From positions 1 through 43,446 of the forward strand of contig LUZK01000073.1 of the NCBI GenBank assembly GCA_001603595.1: a stretch of DNA of 43,446 bases, given 5' to 3'. The first letter of the stretch is position 1; every line of letters starts with the position of its first letter. Of the stretch, positions 35,696 through 43,446 are shown piece by piece. This stretch comes from Bacteroidales bacterium Bact_19 (GTDB lineage Bacteria > Bacteroidota > Bacteroidia > Bacteroidales > ML635J-15). The translations under genes were made by a program, and so were the position numbers. A model generated the notes under the pieces. The model ran no database searches, was not told where the DNA came from, and saw only the letters and a list, made by a program, of their open reading frames with translations.

Positions 35696-37393
35696 ATGAA
35701 ACAAATTATTGAATGTGTTCCAAATTTTAGTGAAGGACGTGATATGTCCATAATTAAACAAATTACTGATGTTATAGAATCCTGCGAAGGAGTAAAGTTA
35801 TTAAATGTTGATCCAGGAGCAGCCACAAATCGTACTGTTATTACTTTTGTCGGTACGCCGGAAGAAGTTTGTAATGCTGCTTTTCTGGCCGTAAAAAAAG
35901 CTTCGGAATTGATTGATATGCGAAAACATAAAGGAGCTCATCCGAGGTTTGGAGCAACAGATGTTTGTCCGCTTATTCCGGTAGCAAACATCAGTATGGA
36001 AGAAACTGTTGAGTATGCACGTAAATTAGCCGAAAGAATAGGCAAAGAGTTGTCTATTCCGGTTTATTGTTATGAATTTGCAGCATTTAAGCCAGAAAGA
36101 AAAAATCTTGCCAATTGTCGCTCAGGGGAATATGAAGGGTTATCAAAGAAATTAGTAAATCCGGAATGGGAACCCGACTTTGGACCTGCAGAATGGAACG
36201 AACATGTAGCGAAAACAGGGGCAACTGCAGTTGGAGCACGTAAATTTTTAGTTGCATACAATATAAATCTTAATACAACATCCGTAAACAAAGCTAATTC
36301 AATAGCTTTTGATGTAAGAGAGAAAGGACGTGTAAAACGTGAAGGACATCCTGTTACAGGAAAACCTGTTTTAGACGAAAAAGGTAACAAAGTTTATGAA
36401 CCTGGATTATTAAAATCAGTAAAAGCTATCGGATGGTATATTGAAGAGTATGGAATTGCTCAAATTTCAATGAATCTCACCGATATAGATGTAACTCCGG
36501 TACACGTGGCATTTGACACAGTTTGTGAGAGAGCTCAAGCTCATGGATTAAGAGTCACAGGTTCCGAACTTGTTGGTGTGATTCCATTAAAAGCCATACT
36601 GGATGCAGGTAAGTATTTTCTGAAAAAGCAAGGTCGTTCAACAGGAATTGCCGACAGCGAAATAATTAAAATTGCTGTTAAATCGCTTGGCCTTGATGAG
36701 CTTAAACCTTTTGACCCAAAGAAAAATATTATAGAATATATGCTCGAAGAAGACAGCGGCAATAAACTTGTTGACATGGATTTGGTAAAATTCTGTCATA
36801 CCACGGCATCGGAATCACCTGCTCCCGGAGGAGGGTCGATTTCAGCATATATGGGAGCATTAGGTGCTGCTCTTGGCACTATGGTAGCCAATCTCACGGC
36901 AAATAAATACAGACATGATGATAGATGGATGGAATATAGTGATTGGGCAGAAAAAGGAAAATATTATCATGACGAGCTTCTAAAACTTGTTGATGAAGAC
37001 ACCAGAGCATTCAACAAAATAATAGATGCCTTCGGACTTCCAAAATCAAATGATGAAGAAAAAGCTGCAAGAAAAAAAGCAATTCAGGAAGCAACAAAAT
37101 TTGCCATGGAGATTCCTTTTAAAACCATGAAACTAAGTTACGAAAGTATGGAAGTTATGTTCGAAATGGCAAAACATGGTTTGGAAGCCTCAATAAGCGA
37201 TGCCAGTGTTGGAGCTTTAGCAGCTACGGCAGCAGTTAGAGGAGCATTTTTGAATGTTAAAATAAATGGCTCTGGTTATGATGATAAAGATTTTGTTAAT
37301 CAAATTATTGCAGAAGGTTCAGAAATTGAAAGAAAAGCAATAGAATTACAAAATAAAATTTTAGACCTTGTAAATAGCAAAATTTCAAAATAA
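35696..37393 (+). CDS. ftcD: Bifunctional glutamate formimidoyltransferase/formimidoyl-THF cyclodeaminase
   Basis: This 565-residue fusion transfers the formimino group of formiminoglutamate to tetrahydrofolate and then deaminates it to methenyl-THF, in histidine breakdown. The transferase half (residues 1-330) starts IIECVPNFSEGRD and contains AHPRFGATDVCPLIP. The cyclodeaminase half begins at about residue 360 with TTASESPAPGGGSISAYMGA, the usual glycine-rich start of that domain. The length matches the mammalian-type fusion. The histidine utilisation genes hutH, hutU and hutI are not in the window. Confidence 0.95.
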   Translation: MKQIIECVPNFSEGRDMSIIKQITDVIESCEGVKLLNVDPGAATNRTVITFVGTPEEVCNAAFLAVKKASELIDMRKHKGAHPRFGATDVCPLIPVANISMEETVEYARKLAERIGKELSIPVYCYEFAAFKPERKNLANCRSGEYEGLSKKLVNPEWEPDFGPAEWNEHVAKTGATAVGARKFLVAYNINLNTTSVNKANSIAFDVREKGRVKREGHPVTGKPVLDEKGNKVYEPGLLKSVKAIGWYIEEYGIAQISMNLTDIDVTPVHVAFDTVCERAQAHGLRVTGSELVGVIPLKAILDAGKYFLKKQGRSTGIADSEIIKIAVKSLGLDELKPFDPKKNIIEYMLEEDSGNKLVDMDLVKFCHTTASESPAPGGGSISAYMGALGAALGTMVANLTANKYRHDDRWMEYSDWAEKGKYYHDELLKLVDEDTRAFNKIIDAFGLPKSNDEEKAARKKAIQEATKFAMEIPFKTMKLSYESMEVMFEMAKHGLEASISDASVGALAATAAVRGAFLNVKINGSGYDDKDFVNQIIAEGSEIERKAIELQNKILDLVNSKISK

Positions 37394-37417
37394 TATTTTT
37401 TCAAATTACCTATTCTT

Positions 37418-37449
37418 TAGCCTAAGTATATATGCTTAGGCTATTTTTT
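37418..37449 (+). terminator. Terminator after ftcD
   Basis: TAGCCTAAG (37418-37426) pairs perfectly with CTTAGGCTA (37435-37443) and is followed by TTTTTT on the plus strand. It sits 25 bases past the ftcD stop and reaches to the stop of the convergent protease gene. Confidence 0.88.
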
Positions 37450-38374
37450 AAGAAAGAGTAAATATTTCCATTGCAAGAGCAAGTAAACAATGTAAAATTA
37501 CACCCCACCAGATGTGCTTTTCTTCAAATGCAATAATCCCTAAGAAATATGCACCAAAAAATGAGCTAATAGTCTCAGGTAAAGGTTTTCCAAAATGAAT
37601 TACTACATATAAAACCGAAACTGGCAAAATAGAATTTCTACCTAATAATTTTATTAAACCCAGAATCATAAAACCTCTGAAAAATAACTCAATAATAAAA
37701 AAATCAAACAGGTAGGCAATCTCAAAAAAAATTGCAGTTAAAAATTCAGATGTACCTAATTCGTTAGCAAAACTTTTATAATACGTTCTTTCTAAAATTG
37801 GATAATACTTAGAAACATCTTTAAAAAAAGAGCCAATAAAAGATATTGCTACAACGGTTAAAATTAAAATTCCCAATGGGAATAAGCGTATTCCATAAAA
37901 CCTTAACCCGTAAAAATCAGGAACACTTTCCTTATCGAGAAAATACCAAATAAGCGACAAAGGAATAACTATTGTTACTAAACCCGAAAAGTTATCAAAA
38001 ACCTGATAAAAATAAAATTTTTCAGGGTACGGAATTTTTATATCTATACCATACTGACCAAAATAAGAAATATATACACTGAGAATTAAAATGGCTACAA
38101 AAAGCTTAAAAAAAAGTTCAAGGTTTATTTTTATTTCATTTTTCCTAAAAATTTTAATAATCAATAAAGTAATCCCATAAGAAAAGAAAAACCAGAAAAA
38201 ATTTATGAAATATACCTTAAACTCGAGGTTATACTTATTAGTTAATTTATCATACGGGAAATAAATATATTCAATCAAGATTAAAGTTGAAGTGAATAAA
38301 AATACCGATAAATAAAGTCCGGCATGAAAATCCTTTTTAACAAAATCAAAAACAGAAAATAAAATTTTTTTCAT
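37448..38374 (-). CDS. CPBP family intramembrane glutamic protease
   Basis: This 308-residue polytopic membrane protein has about eight hydrophobic segments. The CPBP (Abi/Rce1-like) motifs are in the last 100 residues: IIELFFRGFM (the ExxxR motif, with one of the paired Glu replaced by Ile), VVIHFGKPLPE and GVILHCLLA with the catalytic-site histidines. The family cleaves CAAX-type or other membrane substrates; the target is unknown. Its start overlaps the stop of the PBP4-like gene by one base, so the two are translationally coupled. Confidence 0.82.
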   Translation of the reverse strand: MKKILFSVFDFVKKDFHAGLYLSVFLFTSTLILIEYIYFPYDKLTNKYNLEFKVYFINFFWFFFSYGITLLIIKIFRKNEIKINLELFFKLFVAILILSVYISYFGQYGIDIKIPYPEKFYFYQVFDNFSGLVTIVIPLSLIWYFLDKESVPDFYGLRFYGIRLFPLGILILTVVAISFIGSFFKDVSKYYPILERTYYKSFANELGTSEFLTAIFFEIAYLFDFFIIELFFRGFMILGLIKLLGRNSILPVSVLYVVIHFGKPLPETISSFFGAYFLGIIAFEEKHIWWGVILHCLLALAMEIFTLS

Positions 38375-39825
38375 TATTCAAGCTTAGAAATGGTAATAAA
38401 AAGTTCCTCGAATATTTTTCTCATTCTGAATCCGGGGCACCCATAATTATTAGCAATTACACAAAATGCAATTTCTTCACCTTTATTGTTAAATATATAT
38501 CCGGCATATGCTCTGACACGATTCATACTGCCACTTTTAGCATACATTTTATTTTTCTCTGTATTTTGAATTGCGTATTTAGAAACCGTACCTTTTAATT
38601 CTGTTATCGGAAAAGTTTTTAGGAATATGTCCCCCACAGGAGATTTTGTTTTCATATAAATCAAAAAATCTGTCATTTGTTTGCAGGTCAACCCATTTGA
38701 ACGACTCAAACCGCAAGCATCATCAACGAATAATCCTCTGGAATCAATGCCTCGAATATTTAAAAATTCTTTTAACAGATCAGCATAACTTTTTCCAAAT
38801 TTTTTGGAAATATGATATGACAATATCTCAGCATACAGATTTTGACTTTTGATGTTGGTAACTCGGACTATTTCAGAAAGTTTTGGTGAAAATGTAGTGC
38901 TAATTACTTTTATATTTTCTTCAGTTTTTTTATTAAAGATTACTTCTTTTTTCCCGGTTACTACTATTCCATTGATTTTTAAAGCATTCTCAAGTTGATT
39001 AAGTAAATACATTTCAGGATCAGGTAAAGCAGCTTTTATTTGAAAATCACTTTTATTCATTGGCAGAGTTCCACGAATATCAAGTTTTTTTGAATCACGT
39101 GTAAAATAAATATAGGCTTCATCAAAATTGTTTTTGGAAGTAATCACTTCATTATTTATTTCAATACCTAAATCAGGTGGATTGATTCTAATTATTTCTG
39201 TAGGAAGACCCTCTTTATTGCCTGTTTTAAAATGAATATAGAACAGATTATCCAGATAGTTTAAAGACGAAGCTTTAGTGCCATAATGATTAGCAACATC
39301 CTCCCAAAGCCATTTTCCGTTAATATTTATTTTTCCGAAATACGAAGCATCAGCAATTAAATTACCATTTATTCGTTTTATTCCTGCTTTTTTAATATCA
39401 TTTACCCATTTAAGCAATAAAACAGCCTCTTTATTATAATGATTTTCAAAATTTAAAGAACCTAAACTTGGATCTCCAAAACCAATTACATATAAATCTC
39501 CGTTTAAATTTCCCGAAGAATCAATATTTCCTGAATATGCAATTTCAGTTTTAAACTCAGAATTTGGGCCTAATATTTCCAAAGCTAAAGCTGTAGGGAA
39601 AATTTTAAAAACTGAAGCCGGACAAAGACTTAGTTTTGAGTTATAATCAATAATTACACTATCTACAGTTAAATTTTTTGCATATAATCCTAAAATGGCG
39701 TTATTCAACTCAGGCAAACCGGCTATAGAATTTATAATCTCTTCGGAGGTTTTCTTCTGAGAAAAAATTGAATTGCAAAAAATAAGAAAAAAAAGAGTTA
39801 AGATAATTGCGCAAAAGTTTTTCAT
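38374..39825 (-). CDS. dacB: D-alanyl-D-alanine carboxypeptidase/endopeptidase (PBP4 family)
   Basis: This peptidoglycan hydrolase of peptidase family S13 trims or cleaves muropeptides in the periplasm. The catalytic SxxK is in LCPASVFKIFPTAL, the SxN-type motif in DACGLSRSNG, and the KTG-type motif is KSG in MYAKSGSMNR. The frame is open to 39918, but the ATG at 39825 (MKNFCAIILTLFFLIF) begins a proper signal peptide ending IFSQ, which gives 483 residues. Length and domain order fit a PBP4 with its inserted domains. It is the first gene of a pair with the CPBP protease. Confidence 0.9.
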   Translation of the reverse strand: MKNFCAIILTLFFLIFCNSIFSQKKTSEEIINSIAGLPELNNAILGLYAKNLTVDSVIIDYNSKLSLCPASVFKIFPTALALEILGPNSEFKTEIAYSGNIDSSGNLNGDLYVIGFGDPSLGSLNFENHYNKEAVLLLKWVNDIKKAGIKRINGNLIADASYFGKININGKWLWEDVANHYGTKASSLNYLDNLFYIHFKTGNKEGLPTEIIRINPPDLGIEINNEVITSKNNFDEAYIYFTRDSKKLDIRGTLPMNKSDFQIKAALPDPEMYLLNQLENALKINGIVVTGKKEVIFNKKTEENIKVISTTFSPKLSEIVRVTNIKSQNLYAEILSYHISKKFGKSYADLLKEFLNIRGIDSRGLFVDDACGLSRSNGLTCKQMTDFLIYMKTKSPVGDIFLKTFPITELKGTVSKYAIQNTEKNKMYAKSGSMNRVRAYAGYIFNNKGEEIAFCVIANNYGCPGFRMRKIFEELFITISKLE

Positions 39826-40421
39826 AAACTGATTTATTTTTTCAAATTTAAAATTTATTTTCAATCTAAACACAAAATATTTGTTAACTGAAACGATTAA
39901 ACCTTTAATATAAAACAACTAATCAAAAATAAACATTATCATGTCGCAAAATTTTTCCAAATATTTTTGTATCAAAGTATTTATTAAATATTTTTTCCGT
40001 AGCTTCCAACAGAAAATTTAACAACATAAATTTGAATAAGAAACGCAGGATAAAAATTCAGTAAACTAAAACCCAAAAACTTCACCAGTTATGTGTAACC
40101 TTTGACATAAACTCAACAACATAAATTTGAATAAGAATCCCAAATATTGATATGACATTGAAATTAAAACATATAAAAATGTAACAACATTATTTTGAAT
40201 ATGAATTTCAAAAATAAAAGTTTATCCGTTTTACATCTCCAAAAACTCTGTTAGTTGTTATCATTAAATAATTCTTAAAGGATAAAACTTATTATGTAAC
40301 TTAGAATAATAAATTCTTTTTGAATTATAAAATTGAAACTTCGTTCAAAACAACATAAAGAAAATCGCTCACAACTCAATTATAAAAATTTTCGTATTTT
40401 TACAATGCTAAACTTTGAATA
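39826..40421. other. Gene-free divergent intergenic region of 596 bases
   Basis: Between dacB and mtnA, which are transcribed apart, there is no open frame of note, no tRNA and no hairpin followed by a T-run. The region is strongly AT-rich. It contains the three direct repeats listed separately, and a 32-base stretch (39948-39979) that matches 508-539 at 29 positions. Promoters of both flanking genes must lie here; near mtnA the sequence GTATTTTTAC resembles but does not match a TAnnTTTG box. Confidence 0.7.
40020..40205. repeat. Three interspersed 23-base direct repeats
   Basis: The unit begins AACAACATAAATTTGAATAA and continues GAA. It occurs at 40020-40042, identically at 40115-40137, and with three changes at 40183-40205. 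An 11-base fragment, AACAACATAAA, recurs at 40349-40359. Start-to-start distances are 95 and 68 bases, not constant. The first two copies contain TAAATTTG, a -7-like box. The function is unknown. Confidence 0.8.
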
Positions 40422-41459
40422 ATGAAAGTAAATAAAAAACACTACAGATCAATCTGGATGGAAAAAACAACGGTTTGCATGATTGACCAAAATTGTTTAC
40501 CGTTTGAATTCAAGATACATTATTGCAAAAATTCTGATGAAACTTGTACCGCAATAAAAAACATGACTGTCAGAGGTGCGGGGTCAATAGGAGCTGCAGG
40601 TGCTTATGCTATGCTTCAGGAAATATATTCAGCAAAAGACAATGAACTATATTCTCACTTACAAAAAGCAAAAATTAAAATTGATGCAACACGTCCTACT
40701 GCGGTAAATCTTTTTTATGCTACAGAAAGAGTTTTGGAGGCATCAAAAATTTCCGAAGATTTTGCAATTAAAGAAGCAATTGCTGTAGCAGACGAATGTG
40801 CCGAACATGGCAGATTAATAGGAATTTATGGGAATGAATTAATAGAAGATGGTTACAGAATCGAAACGCATTGTAACGCAGGTTGGCTTGCTCTTGTAGA
40901 TTATGGTTCTGCCCTTGCCCCCATTTATGCTGCTTATGACAGCGGAAAAAACATTTTTGTTTATGTTGACGAAACTCGTCCGAGATTTCAAGGAGCAAGA
41001 TTAACTGCATGGGAGCTCAAAAATCACGGAATTCCTCATACAATCATTTCCGACAATGCAGGAGCTTTTTTAATGAGTAAAAATTTAGTTGACATGATGA
41101 TTGTCGGAGCAGATAGAATTGCATCCAACGGAGATACTGCAAATAAAATAGGAACTCTTGAAAAAGCTATTGCTGCAAAATATTACGGCATTCCGTTTTA
41201 TGTGGCTGCTCCTTCTTCTACTTTTGATTTAAATACTAAAACCGGAGGTGAAATAATTATTGAATACCGCTCCGAAGATGAGATCACAAATATTACAGGT
41301 TTACATAACGATAAAAAAATAAATTCATTTATAACCAGTCCCGGTTCGAGTGCTTTAAACCCTGCATTTGATATAACTCCTGCATCTTTAATTACAGGAT
41401 TTATAACAGAAAAAGGAGTAATAACTGATAATGAAATTTTAAAACTTTTCGAAAAATGA
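40422..41459 (+). CDS. mtnA: S-methyl-5-thioribose-1-phosphate isomerase (MtnA family)
   Basis: This 345-residue eIF2B-like isomerase converts 5-methylthioribose 1-phosphate, and probably 5-deoxyribose 1-phosphate, to the ribulose form. Family motifs are RGAGSIGAAGAYA near the N-terminus, THCNAGWLA with the catalytic Cys, and IVGADRIASNGDTANKIGT with the catalytic Asp. The stop overlaps the start of the aldolase gene by 4 bases (ATGA), so the two enzymes probably act in sequence. Other methionine salvage genes are not in the window. Confidence 0.88.
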   Translation: MKVNKKHYRSIWMEKTTVCMIDQNCLPFEFKIHYCKNSDETCTAIKNMTVRGAGSIGAAGAYAMLQEIYSAKDNELYSHLQKAKIKIDATRPTAVNLFYATERVLEASKISEDFAIKEAIAVADECAEHGRLIGIYGNELIEDGYRIETHCNAGWLALVDYGSALAPIYAAYDSGKNIFVYVDETRPRFQGARLTAWELKNHGIPHTIISDNAGAFLMSKNLVDMMIVGADRIASNGDTANKIGTLEKAIAAKYYGIPFYVAAPSSTFDLNTKTGGEIIIEYRSEDEITNITGLHNDKKINSFITSPGSSALNPAFDITPASLITGFITEKGVITDNEILKLFEK

Positions 41460-42094
41460 TTTTCTATAAAAATGAACGTAAACAAGTTGCCCAACTAATG
41501 AGGCGACTATACAAACAAAAACTCACAAGTTCAAGTGGCGGAAATGTTAGCATGAGAACAGAAGACGGAAAAATTTTGCTAACATCAAGCCAGAAAGATA
41601 AATCTAAACTTAAATGGCAAGATGTAGCTGTTATTGATAGCGACGGAACTCTTTTAACTCCGGATATTAAGCCCAGTATGGAAATTAACATTCATAAAAA
41701 AATTTACATACAACGTCCGGATGTATTTGCTATTGTTCATGCCCATCCAATATATGCAACTACTTATGCGGTTTCCACAAGTAAAATAAACACAAATCTC
41801 ACCGGCGAATCACGATTTATTCTTGGAGAAATCACTTATATTGAATATTGTTTAATGGGAACGGAAGAACTAGCCGACAAATGTGCCACAGGCTTAAAAT
41901 CGTCTAATATTGCCATTATGAAAAATCACGGAGCATTATGTCTCGGGAAAAATCTTTTCGAAGCTTTCGATAGAATGGAAGTCCTTGAATATGTGGCTCA
42001 AATGAACTTTAACTTAGAAGTTATAAAGAATTCAAAACCATTACCACAGAATGAAGTTAAAAAAATTGATAAATTAAAAAATCATTATAATTAA
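41456..42094 (+). CDS. Class II aldolase/adducin family protein
   Basis: This 212-residue protein resembles L-fuculose-phosphate aldolase and MtnB. The GGNVSMR substrate-phosphate motif, the Glu in KPSMEINIHKK, and zinc-ligating histidines in VHAHPIYA and KNHGAL are in the canonical order. Next to mtnA it could be an aldolase that splits 5-methylthioribulose- or 5-deoxyribulose 1-phosphate into DHAP and an aldehyde (the DHAP shunt), or the MtnB dehydratase of classic methionine salvage. The absence of the later salvage genes here leans towards the first, but they could lie elsewhere. It overlaps mtnA by 4 bases. Confidence 0.82.
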   Translation: MIFYKNERKQVAQLMRRLYKQKLTSSSGGNVSMRTEDGKILLTSSQKDKSKLKWQDVAVIDSDGTLLTPDIKPSMEINIHKKIYIQRPDVFAIVHAHPIYATTYAVSTSKINTNLTGESRFILGEITYIEYCLMGTEELADKCATGLKSSNIAIMKNHGALCLGKNLFEAFDRMEVLEYVAQMNFNLEVIKNSKPLPQNEVKKIDKLKNHYN

Positions 42095-42171
42095 AAAAGT
42101 TATATAAAAGACTAAATAGCATTAAAGTTTATAAACTAATTTAGAATAAATTTTGAAAGATGATATAAAAA

Positions 42172-42699
42172 ATGAAAAGATTATTTGTTTCTATTGATAT
42201 CCCGGAAAGTTTAAATAAAGATATTTTGAAAATTCAGAAAGAATTAAAACATTTTCAAGGCAAAATAACAGAACTTGAAAATCTACATTTGACTCTTAAA
42301 TTTTTAGGAGAAACAGATGATTTAAACGAAATAAAAATTATCAATCTACTTTCAGAAATTAATTTCAAGAGTTTTACAACCAATTTAAGTAACTTAGGTG
42401 TCTTTAGAGAACAAGATATTCGAATTGTTTGGATTCATCTAACGAATTGTGAGGAATTACAAAAAAAAGTAGATAAAGCATTAGAGTCGTTATATCCGCT
42501 GGAAAAAAGATTTATGAGTCATCTTACCATAGCCAGAGTTAAAAAAGTTTTTAATAAAGATTTGTTTCTTAACGAATTATGGAAGATCAAACTTCCTGAT
42601 TTGAGTTTTGAAGTTACTAATTTCAGACTGAAAGAATCGAAATTAACTTCTAATGGTCCAATATATAAGACAGTAAAACAATTTAATCTAATACAATAA
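42172..42699 (+). CDS. thpR: RNA 2',3'-cyclic phosphodiesterase (2'-5' RNA ligase family)
   Basis: This 175-residue 2H phosphoesterase has its two catalytic motifs, HLTLKFLGE near residue 42 and SHLTIARVK near residue 120, spaced as in ThpR. It opens RLFVSIDIPESL, the usual first strand. It hydrolyses RNA 2',3'-cyclic phosphates; the ligase activity from which the family was named is of unclear relevance. It starts 77 bases after the aldolase gene and is followed after one base by the next gene. Confidence 0.92.
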   Translation: MKRLFVSIDIPESLNKDILKIQKELKHFQGKITELENLHLTLKFLGETDDLNEIKIINLLSEINFKSFTTNLSNLGVFREQDIRIVWIHLTNCEELQKKVDKALESLYPLEKRFMSHLTIARVKKVFNKDLFLNELWKIKLPDLSFEVTNFRLKESKLTSNGPIYKTVKQFNLIQ

Positions 42700-42700
42700 A

Positions 42701-43069
42701 ATGAACGAAATTTATGATTTAACAAATAAAAGAGGTATAAATCAAGCCTTAGAAATTTTCAAAAAATACGGATGGATTCTGAATCCAATACCATGGTTGA
42801 TTTACAAAAGTTTTTCGCAACAAGTAACTACAGAAAAACAAGTTGAGACCGCCTTAAAAATTATTGAAACTGCAAGAATTAATAATGCAAAAAACTTAAA
42901 ACTAAAAATTAATAATTCAGCTGCCTTGAAATTAGGAACTTTACTTAAAGGATTTCCCTTAAGTTTTGGGTTGGAAAACTCCGGGAACATGGAAATTGAA
43001 ATTAATTTTGATGAAATTAACAGAGAAAATATTACAATACTCTCGGAGGCCTTGAAAAAATATCAATAG
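42701..43069 (+). CDS. Hypothetical protein, 122 residues
   Basis: I do not recognise a family. There is no signal peptide. The chain looks mixed alpha/beta (helical N-terminus LTNKRGINQALEIFKKYG, then alternating strands in the C-terminal half), and is Lys/Asn-rich. It starts one base after the thpR stop, so it is translationally coupled to it. Its 3' end overlaps the convergent SGNH-like gene by 38 bases. Confidence 0.65.
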   Translation: MNEIYDLTNKRGINQALEIFKKYGWILNPIPWLIYKSFSQQVTTEKQVETALKIIETARINNAKNLKLKINNSAALKLGTLLKGFPLSFGLENSGNMEIEINFDEINRENITILSEALKKYQ

Positions 43070-43446
43070 AATCATTCTTTAGGGACCATAAAATGCCTTC
43101 AGCAAATTTTTCATATCCTTTTGCTTTATGATGTCCGTCAAATACCCAGTAATATTCAAAAATATTATTTTCATTCATCCCGACTACATTCCTGTAATAT
43201 TTCAATAAATCTACATATAAGACATTATTTTCTTTACAAAATTCTATCAATGTATTCCAATTTTTGTATGAATTTTCAAAAATTTCTTCCTTTTTAGGAT
43301 AGAAAATAATAATTGGCAAAAAATGATTTTTCTCGCCTAATTGTTTAAAATCAAGAATTAGATTTTTTAATTTCTTTATTGCTTCCTGTGAAGCCTGTTC
43401 AAATTGATTTAAAGATAAGAACAAATAATTATCTGAGAATCTCATG
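43032..43446 (-). CDS. SGNH/GDSL-like hydrolase, C-terminal part, cut by the window edge
   Basis: The visible 137 residues end in WVFDGHHKAKGYEKFAEGIL, the DxxH-type C-terminal catalytic motif of SGNH hydrolases (Asp and His of the triad). Before it, NVLYVDLLKYYR is the typical preceding strand. The catalytic Ser and the N-terminus lie beyond the window, so the first Met at 43445 is only an internal one. Such enzymes include deacetylases and esterases acting on glycans or lipids. Family assignment from this fragment is tentative. Confidence 0.6.
   Translation of the reverse strand, partial: MRFSDNYLFLSLNQFEQASQEAIKKLKNLILDFKQLGEKNHFLPIIIFYPKKEEIFENSYKNWNTLIEFCKENNVLYVDLLKYYRNVVGMNENNIFEYYWVFDGHHKAKGYEKFAEGILWSLKNDSIDIFSRPPRVL

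Noticed and set aside
40020-40205. A possible small or degenerate CRISPR array
   Set aside because: The repeats are 23 bases, spacing varies widely, one copy has changes, and there are no cas genes nearby.
42126-42137. Palindrome AGTTTATAAACT after the aldolase gene as a terminator
   Set aside because: It is all A/T except for the ends, has no loop and no T-run, and is too weak to call.

Overview
The window is AT-rich DNA from a member of the Bacteroidetes, most likely an anaerobic amino-acid-fermenting Bacteroidales-type organism. The evidence is three proteins with type IX secretion C-terminal sorting domains, a short region-1.1-less primary sigma factor of the Bacteroidetes type, recurrent TAnnTTTG -7 promoter boxes, an OmpP1/FadL-like porin, a Tyr/Trp-rich lipoprotein, and few recognisable Shine-Dalgarno sites. 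No tRNA, rRNA, CRISPR array or riboswitch was recognised by reading.

Layout. 1-535: the broken end of an IS1595/ISXO2-like transposase gene. 781-6906: a secreted 5'-nucleotidase, a pyrF-rhomboid pair, a large T9SS-secreted protein and a family 2 glycosyltransferase. 7005-21096: a lysine fermentation locus, all on the minus strand. 21155-24607: lplA and lipA for lipoate, and a radical SAM protein with an N-terminal twitch-like Cys region. 24705-29338: two T9SS cargo proteins flanking a GT32-like glycosyltransferase. 29357-33423: rpoD, then a lipoprotein-porin pair. 33506-37393: proS, a conserved hypothetical gene and bifunctional ftcD. 37448-39825: a CPBP membrane protease and a PBP4-like peptidase. 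39826-40421: a gene-free divergent intergenic region with direct repeats. 40422-43069: mtnA with a class II aldolase, thpR and an unknown gene. 43032-43446: a truncated SGNH-like hydrolase.

The core is the lysine locus. One unit (promoter box 21089-21096, terminator 14842-14882) reads CoA-transferase A, an acyl-CoA beta-transaminase-like enzyme (kat), kce, two tandem kdd paralogues and kamA. An IS1595-like transposase gene follows. A second unit (promoter box 13773-13780, terminator 7005-7036) reads kamB, kamC, kamD, kamE, CoA-transferase B and a thiolase. Together these encode a route from lysine via beta-lysine, 3,5-diaminohexanoate and 5-amino-3-oxohexanoate to acetoacetate plus 3-aminobutyryl-CoA. 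The usual ammonia lyase gene kal is absent. The class III aminotransferase in its place suggests transamination of 3-aminobutyryl-CoA to acetoacetyl-CoA, which the CoA-transferase and thiolase would then turn into acetyl-CoA.

The most intriguing part is kamB-kamC: a P-loop protein and a MutS-like ATPase without a mismatch-recognition domain, directly upstream of the B12/PLP aminomutase. They may form an ATP-dependent maintenance system for that enzyme, which is an inference. KamA, LipA and the other radical SAM protein may all generate 5'-deoxyadenosine, so the nearby mtnA-aldolase pair is a plausible salvage module.
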